Positions 1-8,678 are shown, numbered from the stretch's first letter. The stretch is 10,863 nt of DNA from Bacteroides sp. (GCA_019412865.1 DXOJ01000555.1:1-10863), one strand, 5' to 3'. The notes: generated from the letters alone by a model not told the origin. Program-made: numbers and translations.

Positions 1-32
1 TTAACCTTAAATCTAATACTATGAAAAACACA

Positions 33-65
33 TTGCAAAGATACGGACTTCTGTCAACTTTGCAA
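33..65. repeat. 8-bp inverted repeat
   Basis: TTGCAAAG (33-40) is the exact reverse complement of CTTTGCAA (58-65), with a 17-base spacer. It has no T tract after it, so it is not an obvious terminator. It could be an operator-like palindrome or the end of an upstream transcript. An 8-bp match over this distance in AT-rich DNA can also arise by chance. Confidence 0.35.
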
Positions 66-134
66 ATAATCCAAATAAAAAGAGATGTTTTATAACATCA
101 ATTAAGTGTTCGTATTACCCTTTATACGTTTGTT

Positions 135-177
135 AATGGTTCCCGCGTAAATATGGGGGACCATTTTTACTTTTTTT
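135..177 (+). terminator. Intrinsic terminator-like hairpin with T tract
   Basis: AATGGTTCCC (135-144) pairs with GGGGACCATT (156-165) over 10 bp, with one G-T wobble and an 11-base loop. A run of T follows, interrupted only by AC at 169-170 and ending at 177. The orientation fits termination of + strand transcription entering from the left, meaning a gene that ends before this window. An alternative is an attenuator in the leader of the macroglobulin gene, because it lies about 90 bp ahead of that start. Confidence 0.6.
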
Positions 178-235
178 CAAGGGATAAGATTGCGAATAAT
201 CGAGTGATTTATAGCATACTCACAGTTTTATTTTC

Positions 236-243
236 TATTTTTG
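236..243 (+). promoter_or_regulatory. Possible Bacteroides -7 promoter element (TATTTTTG)
   Basis: TATTTTTG matches the Bacteroides -7 consensus TAnnTTTG and lies between the upstream terminator-like hairpin and the macroglobulin ATG at 268. No convincing TTTG -33 box is present about 20 bases upstream (the nearest is TTTA at 208-211, spaced too far), and the implied leader would be under 20 nt. It is the only -7 match downstream of the terminator, so it is listed as tentative. Confidence 0.3.
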
Positions 244-267
244 TTCTCAATCAATCTATCGAATACT

Positions 268-3200
268 ATGAACACAATGCTATGCCAGCTAAAGAGCCTG
301 TTGTTATTGGGAGTCCTGCTTTTTGCCAATGGAGCATTCGGACAACCGATGATCTGGGATGATACCTCTCCCGAAACGATCGTTTTCGAACTGACTAACA
401 AAGAGGCTTTGAAACTTCTCAAAGGCAAACTCCGACAGAAACAATGGGATAAAATACAGCAGACTCCTTTTGCCCGTTTCACGGATGCTTGGAGCAACCC
501 TCCGGTCAAAGGGCATTTTCTGCTGGCTGATGTAGAGCGGAATGAAGTTCATTACCGTTATGCTCCGGTGATTCCTTTTCATGTTTTCCTTTTCAAGGAG
601 TATGGTGTACTCACCTTGCAGGTGGTTGATGCCGGGGGAACTATCAGGAAAGACGCCAAAGTGCGGGTAGGCAGCAAGGCTGTTTATTACGATGAAGACA
701 GTCAGACGTATACTGACGATAACTGGTCGCAGAAAGAACAGCATATCCTGACGGTTGAAGTGGATAAGTTTCGTGCAGTATTCGATTTGAGGAAACACCT
801 TGTACCACCCTGGTATAAAAATGATTATGGGCGGCAAGATGCACCGGAGTTTTATAGTTACCTGATTACTGACAAGAATAAATACAGACCGGGCGAAACT
901 GTCCGTTTCAAGTCTTATGCTCTCTCCGAACATAAACGTCCTCTGAAACAGGAACTTTCATTGTGGATGCGTGTCGGTTCTTCCTGGCGTGACTATAAGA
1001 AGATAATGTCCGTCGTCCCTTACCATCCGGGAGGCTTCGCCGGAGAATTCCTGTTGGCGGATTCATTGAACCTGAAGCTCGATCAGAGATATACTGTACA
1101 GCTTCGTGATAAGCGGGGACGCATCGTAGCCTCCACCAATTTCAAATATGAAGACTACGAACTGAACGGAAACAAGTTGTTGGTGAAGCTGGCTTCGAAT
1201 GTGCAATATGCACCGCAGAGTAACCGCATGGATATCAGTGCAACGGATGCCAACGGACTTCCTTTGCGGGAGGTGAATGTAGAAGTGGCTGTCGGCAGAC
1301 AGCAGGTGCTGAAGTCGTATGCGCAGATACTTTCTTTGCCCGATACACTGATGTCCGTGCAGGCGGAACTGGATGCTTCCGGGAAAGCCTCGGTAGATAT
1401 TCCTGCTCGGATATTCGGAGCTTCCGATTGCTTCTATACGGTGAATGTAGTTTTGCTTACGGCAGACAATAACCGTTTGGAGCAGCAGAGCAAAGCGACT
1501 TTCTACTATTCGTGCTATGATATGCAGTGCACTACGCAGGCGGATACTATTTGCTTTTCATTCTTCGACTTGGGAGTGGAACGTCCTGTGGCGGCCGAAC
1601 TGACCTATGGTGAAAAGAAAGAAGTGAAGAAAGTGCGTTTGCCCTATCGCGAACCGTTCAATCAGGCGGTGACGGACTATCGTTTCAAAATACCGGAAAC
1701 AGGATATGAAACGACGATTGCTTCCGCCGCACTTGACTCCAAACTGGAACTGAATGGCGGCATAGAAAAAGATTCGTTCTGTGTCTCTCTTTCCAATCCT
1801 TTGCAGCTGGAACTTTCCTGGTATGTGTATCAAGGCAACCGCCTGTTGCAGAAAGGTTCGGGAAAAGAGATGGAACACAAATCCGGAGAGATCGATCCCT
1901 CTTCCGTCTATTACGTAGAAGTATTTTATTTCATGGGGGATAAGGAATGTATGTTGAAACGCTCGTACACTTCACCCTCCGAACGGCTGGTGATTGAATC
2001 TGATTTGCCGGAACGAGTGTATCCCGGTCAGAAAGTGAAAACAAAATTGAACGTGACCAATATACAAGGGCGTCCGGTATCCAACGTCGATCTGACAGCT
2101 TTTGCGGTCAACACGCAGCTGGATTATCACGTACCCGATTTACCCTATTACGGGAGTGCACCCCGTCCGCGCGAACAACGTGCTTCCTACTCAATGAAGC
2201 AAAAAGAGTATCTGCATACGGCCACATTGGATTATCAGCATTGGAACCAGTTGCTTCATTTGGATAAGTTGCCTTATTATCAGTTTGCTTATCCTTCGGG
2301 AAATCTGTTTCGTCAGACGGTTGACACGCCGGATGGAACCACCCAGTTTGCTCCTTATGTGATGCTGAACGGACGGGCGGTGAATATCTATGTGATTGAG
2401 CAGAACGATGTTCCCTGCTATTTTTCGTGGACGGAACAGCCTAAGCAGTATTCTTTTCCTGTATTGCATCCGTCGGGAAAGCAGAAGATTACGTTGCGAA
2501 TGCACGACAGGGCTTTCATCATTGATTCTCTGGCTTTCGACCGGGGCAAGAAAACGATTTTAAGTTTCGATATGAATCAGTTGCCGCAAGGAGTGGAAGT
2601 AGTCTGGTTGCGGCAGAGGAAAGGGAAATATGATGAGTATAAGTTTACTTCGGAAGAGAAGAAGCGTTATGAACGGTATCTTTGCCGTCTTCCGGTGATG
2701 GATGGGGCGGTATATACTTCGCTCGAACATAATGGAAAGCTGTTTCCGATTTCACTCATGGAGCTGTCGCGCTACAAGAAAAAGATATTGGCAGGTCCTG
2801 TGGAGCCAGGACCTTGGAAATATATGAATGGTGTGTTGTATCGGCATGAGGGAGGTTTCTCTTATGAATTCGAGGGCAATGTGGTTTATAAATATAAGGA
2901 TGAGGAAATGTGCCCGGCTTATCTGAATTTTTCGTCTGTGGCAAAGATTCCGACTTTGAATGATTACCATTTATCACCGGAAAGATTCCGTAGTCTGGTG
3001 GCTGAACTTCGCAAGGGAAAGAGTTGGCATCCCACCCGGATTTATTTCTCCCTGCCGGATAAGACGTTGAATTTCCGGCTTCCGGAAGAAAAAGATTCTA
3101 CCGGAGTGGCCAACTTGCTTTTTAAAGACTGCACTACCGGAGAACTGGTTTATCCGGATACCTTAGTGCAAATGAATAGAATATATTCCAAGTTTCCTGC

Positions 3201-5853
3201 CGGAACGTATGATGCGATTTTGCTTTATAACAATGGAAAGTATCTGAAACAGGATGCTCTGACGATACAATCATATACCTATCTGGATGTAGATATGGAG
3301 TCTCTGCCTCTACACGAACGCGATTCGTTGTCAGCAGGGTGGCTCTTGCTGGGAAGAGGAATTGGCAGGATCGGTACAAACTTTCCTGGTCACAGGGAAA
3401 TGAGGATCAGGCAGTATGTACGCAATTATGGCGGTAAAGTCTCCGGTTATGTGACGGATGCTACCGGAGAGCCTTTAATCGGGTGCAGCGTGGTGGTGAA
3501 AGGAACGACGGAGGGAACGATCACCGACATGGACGGATATTTCGAAATGGATTGTGACAGGGGAGGGGATCAGCTCTTGTTTAGCTATGTCGGCTTTAAA
3601 CAGCAGGAGATGAGAGCAACTCCCGGAGCCAATCTGTTGGTTACTTTGGAAGAAGATAGTCAGGCGCTGGAGGAAGTGGTCGTTGTAGGATACGGCATGC
3701 GTTCAAGATCTTCGTTGACGGGGTCTGTTGCCGGATTAATGGTAGGTTCTTCTTCTTCTGCTGCTGCAACCGCACCTTTGGAGAAACTGGAAGAGCAAGA
3801 TCAGAAAGCGAAAGAAGAGGCGGATAACGAACAGTTGTATAATGAACTGATGCAATTGAATGGCTTACGTAGGAATTTTTCGGATGTGGCTTTCTGGCAG
3901 CCTCGTTTGTTTACGGATAAAACCGGAACGGTGCAGTTTGAAACAACTTTCCCCGATAATGTGACGAAATGGGAAACTGTCGTTTATGGCATGAACCGTC
4001 GTTTGCAGACGGGTACTTTCCGACGTTCCGTCCGCTCTTACAAACCGTTGATGGCGGAGTTGAAAACTCCCCGCTTCCTGGTGGAGGGAGATCAGAGTAC
4101 GATGGTCGGAACTATCCGCAATTATTTGGACGGGCAGCACATAGCCGGAAAAACACAATTCTCCGTCGGAACGGATACGTTGAAACGGCAGGAAGTGGGT
4201 TTCACGGAGGGATTTCATGAAACAGTGCCGATGCAGGCGGTACATACCGATAGCGTGACCATCAGCTATCTTTTCACTCGCGACGATGGGTATCAGGATG
4301 GAGAGGAATATACGATTCCGATACTGCCACAGGGAACTGAATTGGCACAGGGCACATTGGGGATTCTGTCCGATGCAAAGACGGTCAAAGTGCAATCCGG
4401 CGAGGATGAAGAAGTGATGGTGAATATCACCGACAATCAGTTGGACATCTATAAAGAATCAGTGAATTACTTGACAGGATACAAATATTTGTGCAATGAG
4501 CAGCTGGCATCCAAGTTAATCGGTTTGTTGGCTTACCAACAGTATATGCAGAGTAAGGGTGAAAAGGTGAAAGTAGATAAAGCAATTCGACCTATCATCC
4601 ATCGACTGACGAATCATCAGAACAAACATCAGTTATGGTCGTGGTGGGGGAACTCTGAAAATACTTCTTTCTGGATGTCTGCGCATATTCTGCGGGCTTT
4701 GAAGATGGCGCAAGATGCAGGTTATCCTGTGGAGTTGAATCTGAATGGTTTGAAAGTGGAGTATGCTCATACGCGTCCTTATCGAGGAATGAAACTGGAA
4801 GATATAGAAATACTTCATGCTCTGCATGAGTGGAAAGTAGAGGCGGATTATTCTTCGGCAGTCAGATTATTGGAACCTTTCGTCCGGCAATTGGAACAGA
4901 AAGAAGACTCGTTGGCAAATAGAAACAAGTATTATCGTCCTCTTTCATACTTGAAAGAGAAGCTGCTTCTCTGGGAAATCAAGCAACAGGTGGATTCGGT
5001 GAATGTGGGTGATAGCGTACGTCCTTATCTGAAAAAGGATATGCTGGAAGGTGTTTACTGTGACGACGGACGGCGTACTTATTATTGGGAGGGAAATCAG
5101 ATGATAAATACATTGATAGCCTACCGGATTATTAAAAATGACCCTTCCCTGTGTAAGTTGAAAGAAAATATGCAATTGTATATTTTGCGGACTAAGGAGC
5201 GCGGATGGAATACGTATCAGGCTTCTTCGGCTGTGGCAACTGTTCTGACCGATTTGCTGGCAGGTTCCGGAGGGATGTCAGGAACGTCGGTGTCTGTGAG
5301 CGGTAAGGATCATCAACGAATTACGGAATTTCCTTATCATGCCCGGCTGACAGCAGGCGACAGTCTGCTTATTTCAAAAACGGGAAAAGAGCCTTTATTG
5401 TATAGTGTCTATTCAATGAAGCGTGTGATGAATGCTCGTCAGAGTGATGCTTTCAAGGTGGAGGTGACTTTGGAAAAAGACTCTTTGGTGGCGGGTGTAC
5501 CTGTTACATTGACAGTTACCTTGCAGGTGAAACAGGAGGGTGCGCAATATGTGATGCTCGAAGTTCCTGTTCCGGCAGGTTGTAGTTATGCCTCAAAACC
5601 TGTTAATTTCTCCCGTTCTGAAGTATATCGTGAGTATTTTAAAGAGAAAACTGTTATCTTTAGCGAAAAATTACCGGTAGGTACTTATCAGTTTACGGTT
5701 CCTTTGCTTCCACGCTTTACTGGAAAATATACGCTGAACCCTGTGAAAGTGGAACTGATGTATTTCCCGGTGGTGAATGCAAATAATGCGGGGAGAGAAA
5801 TTTGGATTACAGAAAGAAATACAAAAGATATACGAAAGAAAGGGAATGATTGA
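268..5853 (+). CDS. Alpha-2-macroglobulin family protein with embedded SusC-like regulatory domain and TonB-box motif
   Basis: This is a secreted protein of 1861 aa, probably a periplasmic or surface protease trap. I chose ATG 268 because it gives a clean signal peptide (hydrophobic LLLLGVLLFA, likely cleavage after AFG, before Gln26); ATG 277 is an alternative. There is no lipobox. An MG2-type strand pattern with TDKNKYRPGETV lies at about 194-215. The conserved A2M segment lies at about 1202-1245 (FWQPRLF, then FPDNVTKW). The thioester-type motif CNEQ at 1409-1412 keeps Cys, Glu and Gln. A helical thioester domain runs to about 1690, followed by a C-terminal receptor-binding-like region (MLEVPVPAGC and a late MYFPV). 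Between the MG domains and the A2M segment sit a carboxypeptidase-regulatory-like domain (about 1055-1131) and EEVVVVGYG (1135-1143), which resemble the N-terminus of SusC transporters. Its stop lies 4 bases before the likely sensor-kinase start. E. coli-type family members are lipoproteins linked to pbpC; neither feature is seen here. The family call is firm, but the target proteases and the role of the insert are unknown. Confidence 0.9.
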   Translation: MNTMLCQLKSLLLLGVLLFANGAFGQPMIWDDTSPETIVFELTNKEALKLLKGKLRQKQWDKIQQTPFARFTDAWSNPPVKGHFLLADVERNEVHYRYAPVIPFHVFLFKEYGVLTLQVVDAGGTIRKDAKVRVGSKAVYYDEDSQTYTDDNWSQKEQHILTVEVDKFRAVFDLRKHLVPPWYKNDYGRQDAPEFYSYLITDKNKYRPGETVRFKSYALSEHKRPLKQELSLWMRVGSSWRDYKKIMSVVPYHPGGFAGEFLLADSLNLKLDQRYTVQLRDKRGRIVASTNFKYEDYELNGNKLLVKLASNVQYAPQSNRMDISATDANGLPLREVNVEVAVGRQQVLKSYAQILSLPDTLMSVQAELDASGKASVDIPARIFGASDCFYTVNVVLLTADNNRLEQQSKATFYYSCYDMQCTTQADTICFSFFDLGVERPVAAELTYGEKKEVKKVRLPYREPFNQAVTDYRFKIPETGYETTIASAALDSKLELNGGIEKDSFCVSLSNPLQLELSWYVYQGNRLLQKGSGKEMEHKSGEIDPSSVYYVEVFYFMGDKECMLKRSYTSPSERLVIESDLPERVYPGQKVKTKLNVTNIQGRPVSNVDLTAFAVNTQLDYHVPDLPYYGSAPRPREQRASYSMKQKEYLHTATLDYQHWNQLLHLDKLPYYQFAYPSGNLFRQTVDTPDGTTQFAPYVMLNGRAVNIYVIEQNDVPCYFSWTEQPKQYSFPVLHPSGKQKITLRMHDRAFIIDSLAFDRGKKTILSFDMNQLPQGVEVVWLRQRKGKYDEYKFTSEEKKRYERYLCRLPVMDGAVYTSLEHNGKLFPISLMELSRYKKKILAGPVEPGPWKYMNGVLYRHEGGFSYEFEGNVVYKYKDEEMCPAYLNFSSVAKIPTLNDYHLSPERFRSLVAELRKGKSWHPTRIYFSLPDKTLNFRLPEEKDSTGVANLLFKDCTTGELVYPDTLVQMNRIYSKFPAGTYDAILLYNNGKYLKQDALTIQSYTYLDVDMESLPLHERDSLSAGWLLLGRGIGRIGTNFPGHREMRIRQYVRNYGGKVSGYVTDATGEPLIGCSVVVKGTTEGTITDMDGYFEMDCDRGGDQLLFSYVGFKQQEMRATPGANLLVTLEEDSQALEEVVVVGYGMRSRSSLTGSVAGLMVGSSSSAAATAPLEKLEEQDQKAKEEADNEQLYNELMQLNGLRRNFSDVAFWQPRLFTDKTGTVQFETTFPDNVTKWETVVYGMNRRLQTGTFRRSVRSYKPLMAELKTPRFLVEGDQSTMVGTIRNYLDGQHIAGKTQFSVGTDTLKRQEVGFTEGFHETVPMQAVHTDSVTISYLFTRDDGYQDGEEYTIPILPQGTELAQGTLGILSDAKTVKVQSGEDEEVMVNITDNQLDIYKESVNYLTGYKYLCNEQLASKLIGLLAYQQYMQSKGEKVKVDKAIRPIIHRLTNHQNKHQLWSWWGNSENTSFWMSAHILRALKMAQDAGYPVELNLNGLKVEYAHTRPYRGMKLEDIEILHALHEWKVEADYSSAVRLLEPFVRQLEQKEDSLANRNKYYRPLSYLKEKLLLWEIKQQVDSVNVGDSVRPYLKKDMLEGVYCDDGRRTYYWEGNQMINTLIAYRIIKNDPSLCKLKENMQLYILRTKERGWNTYQASSAVATVLTDLLAGSGGMSGTSVSVSGKDHQRITEFPYHARLTAGDSLLISKTGKEPLLYSVYSMKRVMNARQSDAFKVEVTLEKDSLVAGVPVTLTVTLQVKQEGAQYVMLEVPVPAGCSYASKPVNFSRSEVYREYFKEKTVIFSEKLPVGTYQFTVPLLPRFTGKYTLNPVKVELMYFPVVNANNAGREIWITERNTKDIRKKGND
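3430..3777 (+). other. Internal SusC-N-terminus-like block (CarboxypepD_reg-like domain, TonB box, plug start, Ser/Ala linker)
   Basis: This segment of the macroglobulin gene encodes residues 1055-1170. It starts with GGKVSGYVTDATGEPLIGCS, the typical opening of the carboxypeptidase-regulatory-like beta-sandwich found before SusC-type receptors, and includes the usual TDMDGYFEM turn. It continues through EEVVVVGYG, a TonB-box-like motif, and then SSLTGSV, which resembles the first residues of a SusC plug. The plug stops there and a Ser/Ala-rich linker (SSSSAAATAP, 1161-1170) leads into a charged helix and the A2M segment. The resemblance is read from motifs. Whether the TonB-like motif is functional is unknown. 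Confidence 0.8.
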
Positions 5854-5857
5854 AGCG

Positions 5858-8593
5858 ATGAAATATACGAAGTGGATAACAGTCTTGTTTTGTCTTTTGG
5901 GCTTGGCGGCCTGTCGGCAGGATGCGCCTCGTTTCCGTATTGGGGTGGCCCAATGTAGCGATGACTCTTGGAGGCACAAGATGAATGATGAGATTCTTCG
6001 CGAAGCGATGTTTTATGATGGAGTGTCGGTTGAAATCCGTTCGGCGGCGGATGATAACCGTAAGCAGGCGGAAGATGTTCATTATTTTATAGATAAAGGA
6101 GTTGATTTACTGATAATTTCCGCCAATGAAGCGGCTCCCATGACTCCAATTGTTGAAGAAGCTTATGACAAAGGGATTCCGGTTATTTTAATTGATCGAA
6201 AGATCCTTTCGGATAAATACACGGCCTATATCGGCGCAGACAATAATGAGATCGGACGAGCTGTGGGCAATTATATTGCATCCCGTTTGGGTGGTAAGGG
6301 AAATGTAGTCGAGCTGACAGGCTTAAGCGGGTCGACACCTGCGATGGAGCGTCATCAAGGTTTTATGGCAGCAATCAGTCGTTTTCCGGAAATCAAACTA
6401 ATCGATAAGGCCGATGCAGCATGGGAACGTGCTCCGGCGGAGGTGGAGATGGATAGTATGCTTCGCCGTAATCCGAAGATTGACGCTGTCTATGCTCACA
6501 ACGACCGAATTGCTCCCGGAGCCTATCAGGCTGCAAAGAAAGTAGGACGCGAGAAAGAGATGGTTTTTGTGGGTATCGACGCATTGCCCGGCAAAGGCAA
6601 TGGGTTAGAAATGGTCTTGGACAGTGTACTCGACGCGACCTTCATTTATCCGACAAACGGAGACAAAGTGATGCAACTGGCTATGAATATTCTGGAAAAG
6701 AAACCGTTTCCCCGAGAGACGGTTATGAATACGGCAGTTGTTGACCGGACCAACGCACATGTTATGCAGCTTCAGACTACACATATTTCAGAGCTCGACC
6801 GGAAAATCGAAACACTGAACGGACGAATCAGTACCTACCTTTCGAGAGTGGCTACCCAACAAGTCGTTTTGTATGGCAGTTTGTTGATCTTGCTATTAGT
6901 GGCCGGTTTGCTGTTGGTCGTTTACAAGTCGCTTCGGTCTAAGAATCGCTTAAATAGAGAACTTTCCGAGCAGAAAAGGCTTCTGGAAGAACAACGCGAT
7001 CAGTTAGAGGAACAGCGTGATCAATTGATACAACTCTCTCATCAGTTAGAGGAGGCAACCCACGCCAAACTCGTTTTCTTTACCAATATATCGCACGATT
7101 TTCGTACCCCGCTGACATTGGTAGCCGATCCGGTAGAACACCTATTGGCAGATGATACATTGAATGAAGACCAACGTAAAATGCTGTCGCTTATTCAGCG
7201 CAATGTGAATATCCTTTTGAGGTTGGTCAATCAGATACTCGATTTTCGTAAGTATGAGAACGGCAAAATGGAATTTACCCCTGTGCCGCTAGACCTCCTT
7301 GCTTCCTTTGAAGGCTGGAACGAATCGTTTCAGGAGATTGCCCGTAAGAAACATATTCGCTTCTCGTTCGATAGTATGCCGGATGCGGACTACCGGACTT
7401 TGGCAGATGTGGAGAAGCTGGAGCGTATCTATTTCAACCTGCTTTCGAATGCTTTCAAGTTTACTCCCGAGAACGGAAAAATAACCGTAAGGTTATCGAG
7501 TTGGATGAAAGACGGACAACCGTGGTTGCGGTTTACAGTTGCCAACAGTGGTACGATGATTTCTGCCGAGCATATCCGAAGTATATTCGACCGCTTCTAT
7601 AAGATCGATATGCATCATACCGGTTCGGGAATCGGCCTGGCATTAGTCAAAGCTTTTGTCGACTTGCACAGAGGGCTTATTGCCGTAGAAAGTGATGAAA
7701 AGCAAGGAACTTTGTTCACGATCGATTTGCCGAAAGGCGATACCCCGGTGCCCGAACAGGAACTCATTCCGGCTACTCCTCTTCCTACGGATGCGGTTTG
7801 GACAGCGGAAGAAGAGGATCATGAGATGCTTTACGACTCCTCCAAGCCTACTGTTTTGATAATAGACGACAATGCCGACATTCGTTCTTACGTGCAAGGA
7901 CTGCTTCAAGCTGACTATACCGTTGTTGAAGCAGCGGACGGTTCGGAAGGTATCAAGAAAGCCATGCGGTTCGTACCCGATCTGATTATTTCCGATGTAA
8001 TGATGCCGGGAATAGATGGTATCGAATGTTGCCGTCGACTGAAAAGCGAACTGCAAACCTGTCACATTCCTGTTATTTTGCTGACAGCCTGCTCGCTTGA
8101 TGAACAGCGTATTCAAGGGTATGACGGTGGAGCCGATTCGTATATCTCCAAACCTTTTAGTTCACCCCTGCTGTTGGCACGGGTACGTAACCTGATCGAT
8201 AGCCATCGTCGGTTGAAACAGTTCTTCGGTGATAGGCAAACCCTAGCCAAAGAAGATGTTTGTGACATGGATAAGGACTTTGTCGAACGCTTCAAGGGAT
8301 TGATCGAAGCGAAGATGAGTGATTCCGGATTGAATGTAGAAGACTTGGGCAAAGATATGGGATTGAGCCGTGTACAACTTTATCGTAAAATAAAGTCGCT
8401 GACTAACTACTCACCGAATGAATTGCTTCGGATAGCTCGGCTGAAGAAAGCTTCTTCACTGCTAGCTTCCTCAGATATGACGATTGCCGAAGTGGGGTAT
8501 GAAGTTGGTTTCAGTTCGCCTTCCTATTTTGCTAAGTGTTATAAAGAAGAGTTCGGTGAAAGTCCGACCGACTTTTTGAAACGCAAAGGATAA
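5858..8593 (+). CDS. Hybrid two-component system sensor/regulator with periplasmic fructose-binding-type domain (BT1754-like)
   Basis: This 911-aa one-protein signalling system senses a sugar in the periplasm and activates genes in the cytoplasm. ATG 5858 begins an N-terminal signal with a lipobox-like LAAC (Cys19); ATGs at 5777, 5786 and 5846 are in frame but would add charged residues before it. Domains in order: periplasmic sugar-binding-protein fold (about 25-320, LacI/RbsB type, with DGVSVEIRSA and YAHNDRIAPGAY), TM helix (336-356), coiled coil with two identical heptads (376-389), HisKA with SHDFRTP (phospho-His413), HATPase with N box NLLSNAFKFT (Asn531), F box IFDRFYK and G2 box GSGIGLAL, receiver (acid pair Asp670/Asp671, phospho-Asp713, Thr743, Lys765), and AraC-type HTH (about 804-911). 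The sensor domain matches my memory of B. thetaiotaomicron BT1754, which binds fructose and controls levan/fructan use. The fructose ligand is inferred from that resemblance. The G1 box is degenerate (ANSGTMI). The gene starts 4 bases after the macroglobulin stop, so the two are probably co-transcribed. Confidence 0.95.
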   Translation: MKYTKWITVLFCLLGLAACRQDAPRFRIGVAQCSDDSWRHKMNDEILREAMFYDGVSVEIRSAADDNRKQAEDVHYFIDKGVDLLIISANEAAPMTPIVEEAYDKGIPVILIDRKILSDKYTAYIGADNNEIGRAVGNYIASRLGGKGNVVELTGLSGSTPAMERHQGFMAAISRFPEIKLIDKADAAWERAPAEVEMDSMLRRNPKIDAVYAHNDRIAPGAYQAAKKVGREKEMVFVGIDALPGKGNGLEMVLDSVLDATFIYPTNGDKVMQLAMNILEKKPFPRETVMNTAVVDRTNAHVMQLQTTHISELDRKIETLNGRISTYLSRVATQQVVLYGSLLILLLVAGLLLVVYKSLRSKNRLNRELSEQKRLLEEQRDQLEEQRDQLIQLSHQLEEATHAKLVFFTNISHDFRTPLTLVADPVEHLLADDTLNEDQRKMLSLIQRNVNILLRLVNQILDFRKYENGKMEFTPVPLDLLASFEGWNESFQEIARKKHIRFSFDSMPDADYRTLADVEKLERIYFNLLSNAFKFTPENGKITVRLSSWMKDGQPWLRFTVANSGTMISAEHIRSIFDRFYKIDMHHTGSGIGLALVKAFVDLHRGLIAVESDEKQGTLFTIDLPKGDTPVPEQELIPATPLPTDAVWTAEEEDHEMLYDSSKPTVLIIDDNADIRSYVQGLLQADYTVVEAADGSEGIKKAMRFVPDLIISDVMMPGIDGIECCRRLKSELQTCHIPVILLTACSLDEQRIQGYDGGADSYISKPFSSPLLLARVRNLIDSHRRLKQFFGDRQTLAKEDVCDMDKDFVERFKGLIEAKMSDSGLNVEDLGKDMGLSRVQLYRKIKSLTNYSPNELLRIARLKKASSLLASSDMTIAEVGYEVGFSSPSYFAKCYKEEFGESPTDFLKRKG
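6983..7024 (+). repeat. Tandem heptad repeat in the sensor coiled coil
   Basis: Two consecutive 21-base units encode the same heptad, LEEQRDQ (residues 376-382 and 383-389), followed by a further Leu. The copies differ at synonymous positions, so this is not a fresh DNA duplication. The 7-residue period with Leu in register is that of a signalling coiled coil joining the TM helix to the kinase dimerisation domain. Confidence 0.85.
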
Positions 8594-8678
8594 CTCTTCC
8601 CTTTACCCTTGCTCCGTGGAGCCTATGGCAGGATTTTGGAGACGAACCATTGAATAAGTACAGGAGAATGAATAGAAC

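Noticed and set aside
21..95. 24-codon ORF starting ATGAAAAAC near the left edge
   Set aside because: The start context looks Bacteroides-like, but the peptide is very short, has no signal or recognisable pattern, and overlaps the inverted repeat. It is not supportable as a gene.
8611..8622. GCTCCGTGGAGC as a terminator after the sensor gene
   Set aside because: Only a 4-bp stem with a 4-base loop and no T tract follows it.
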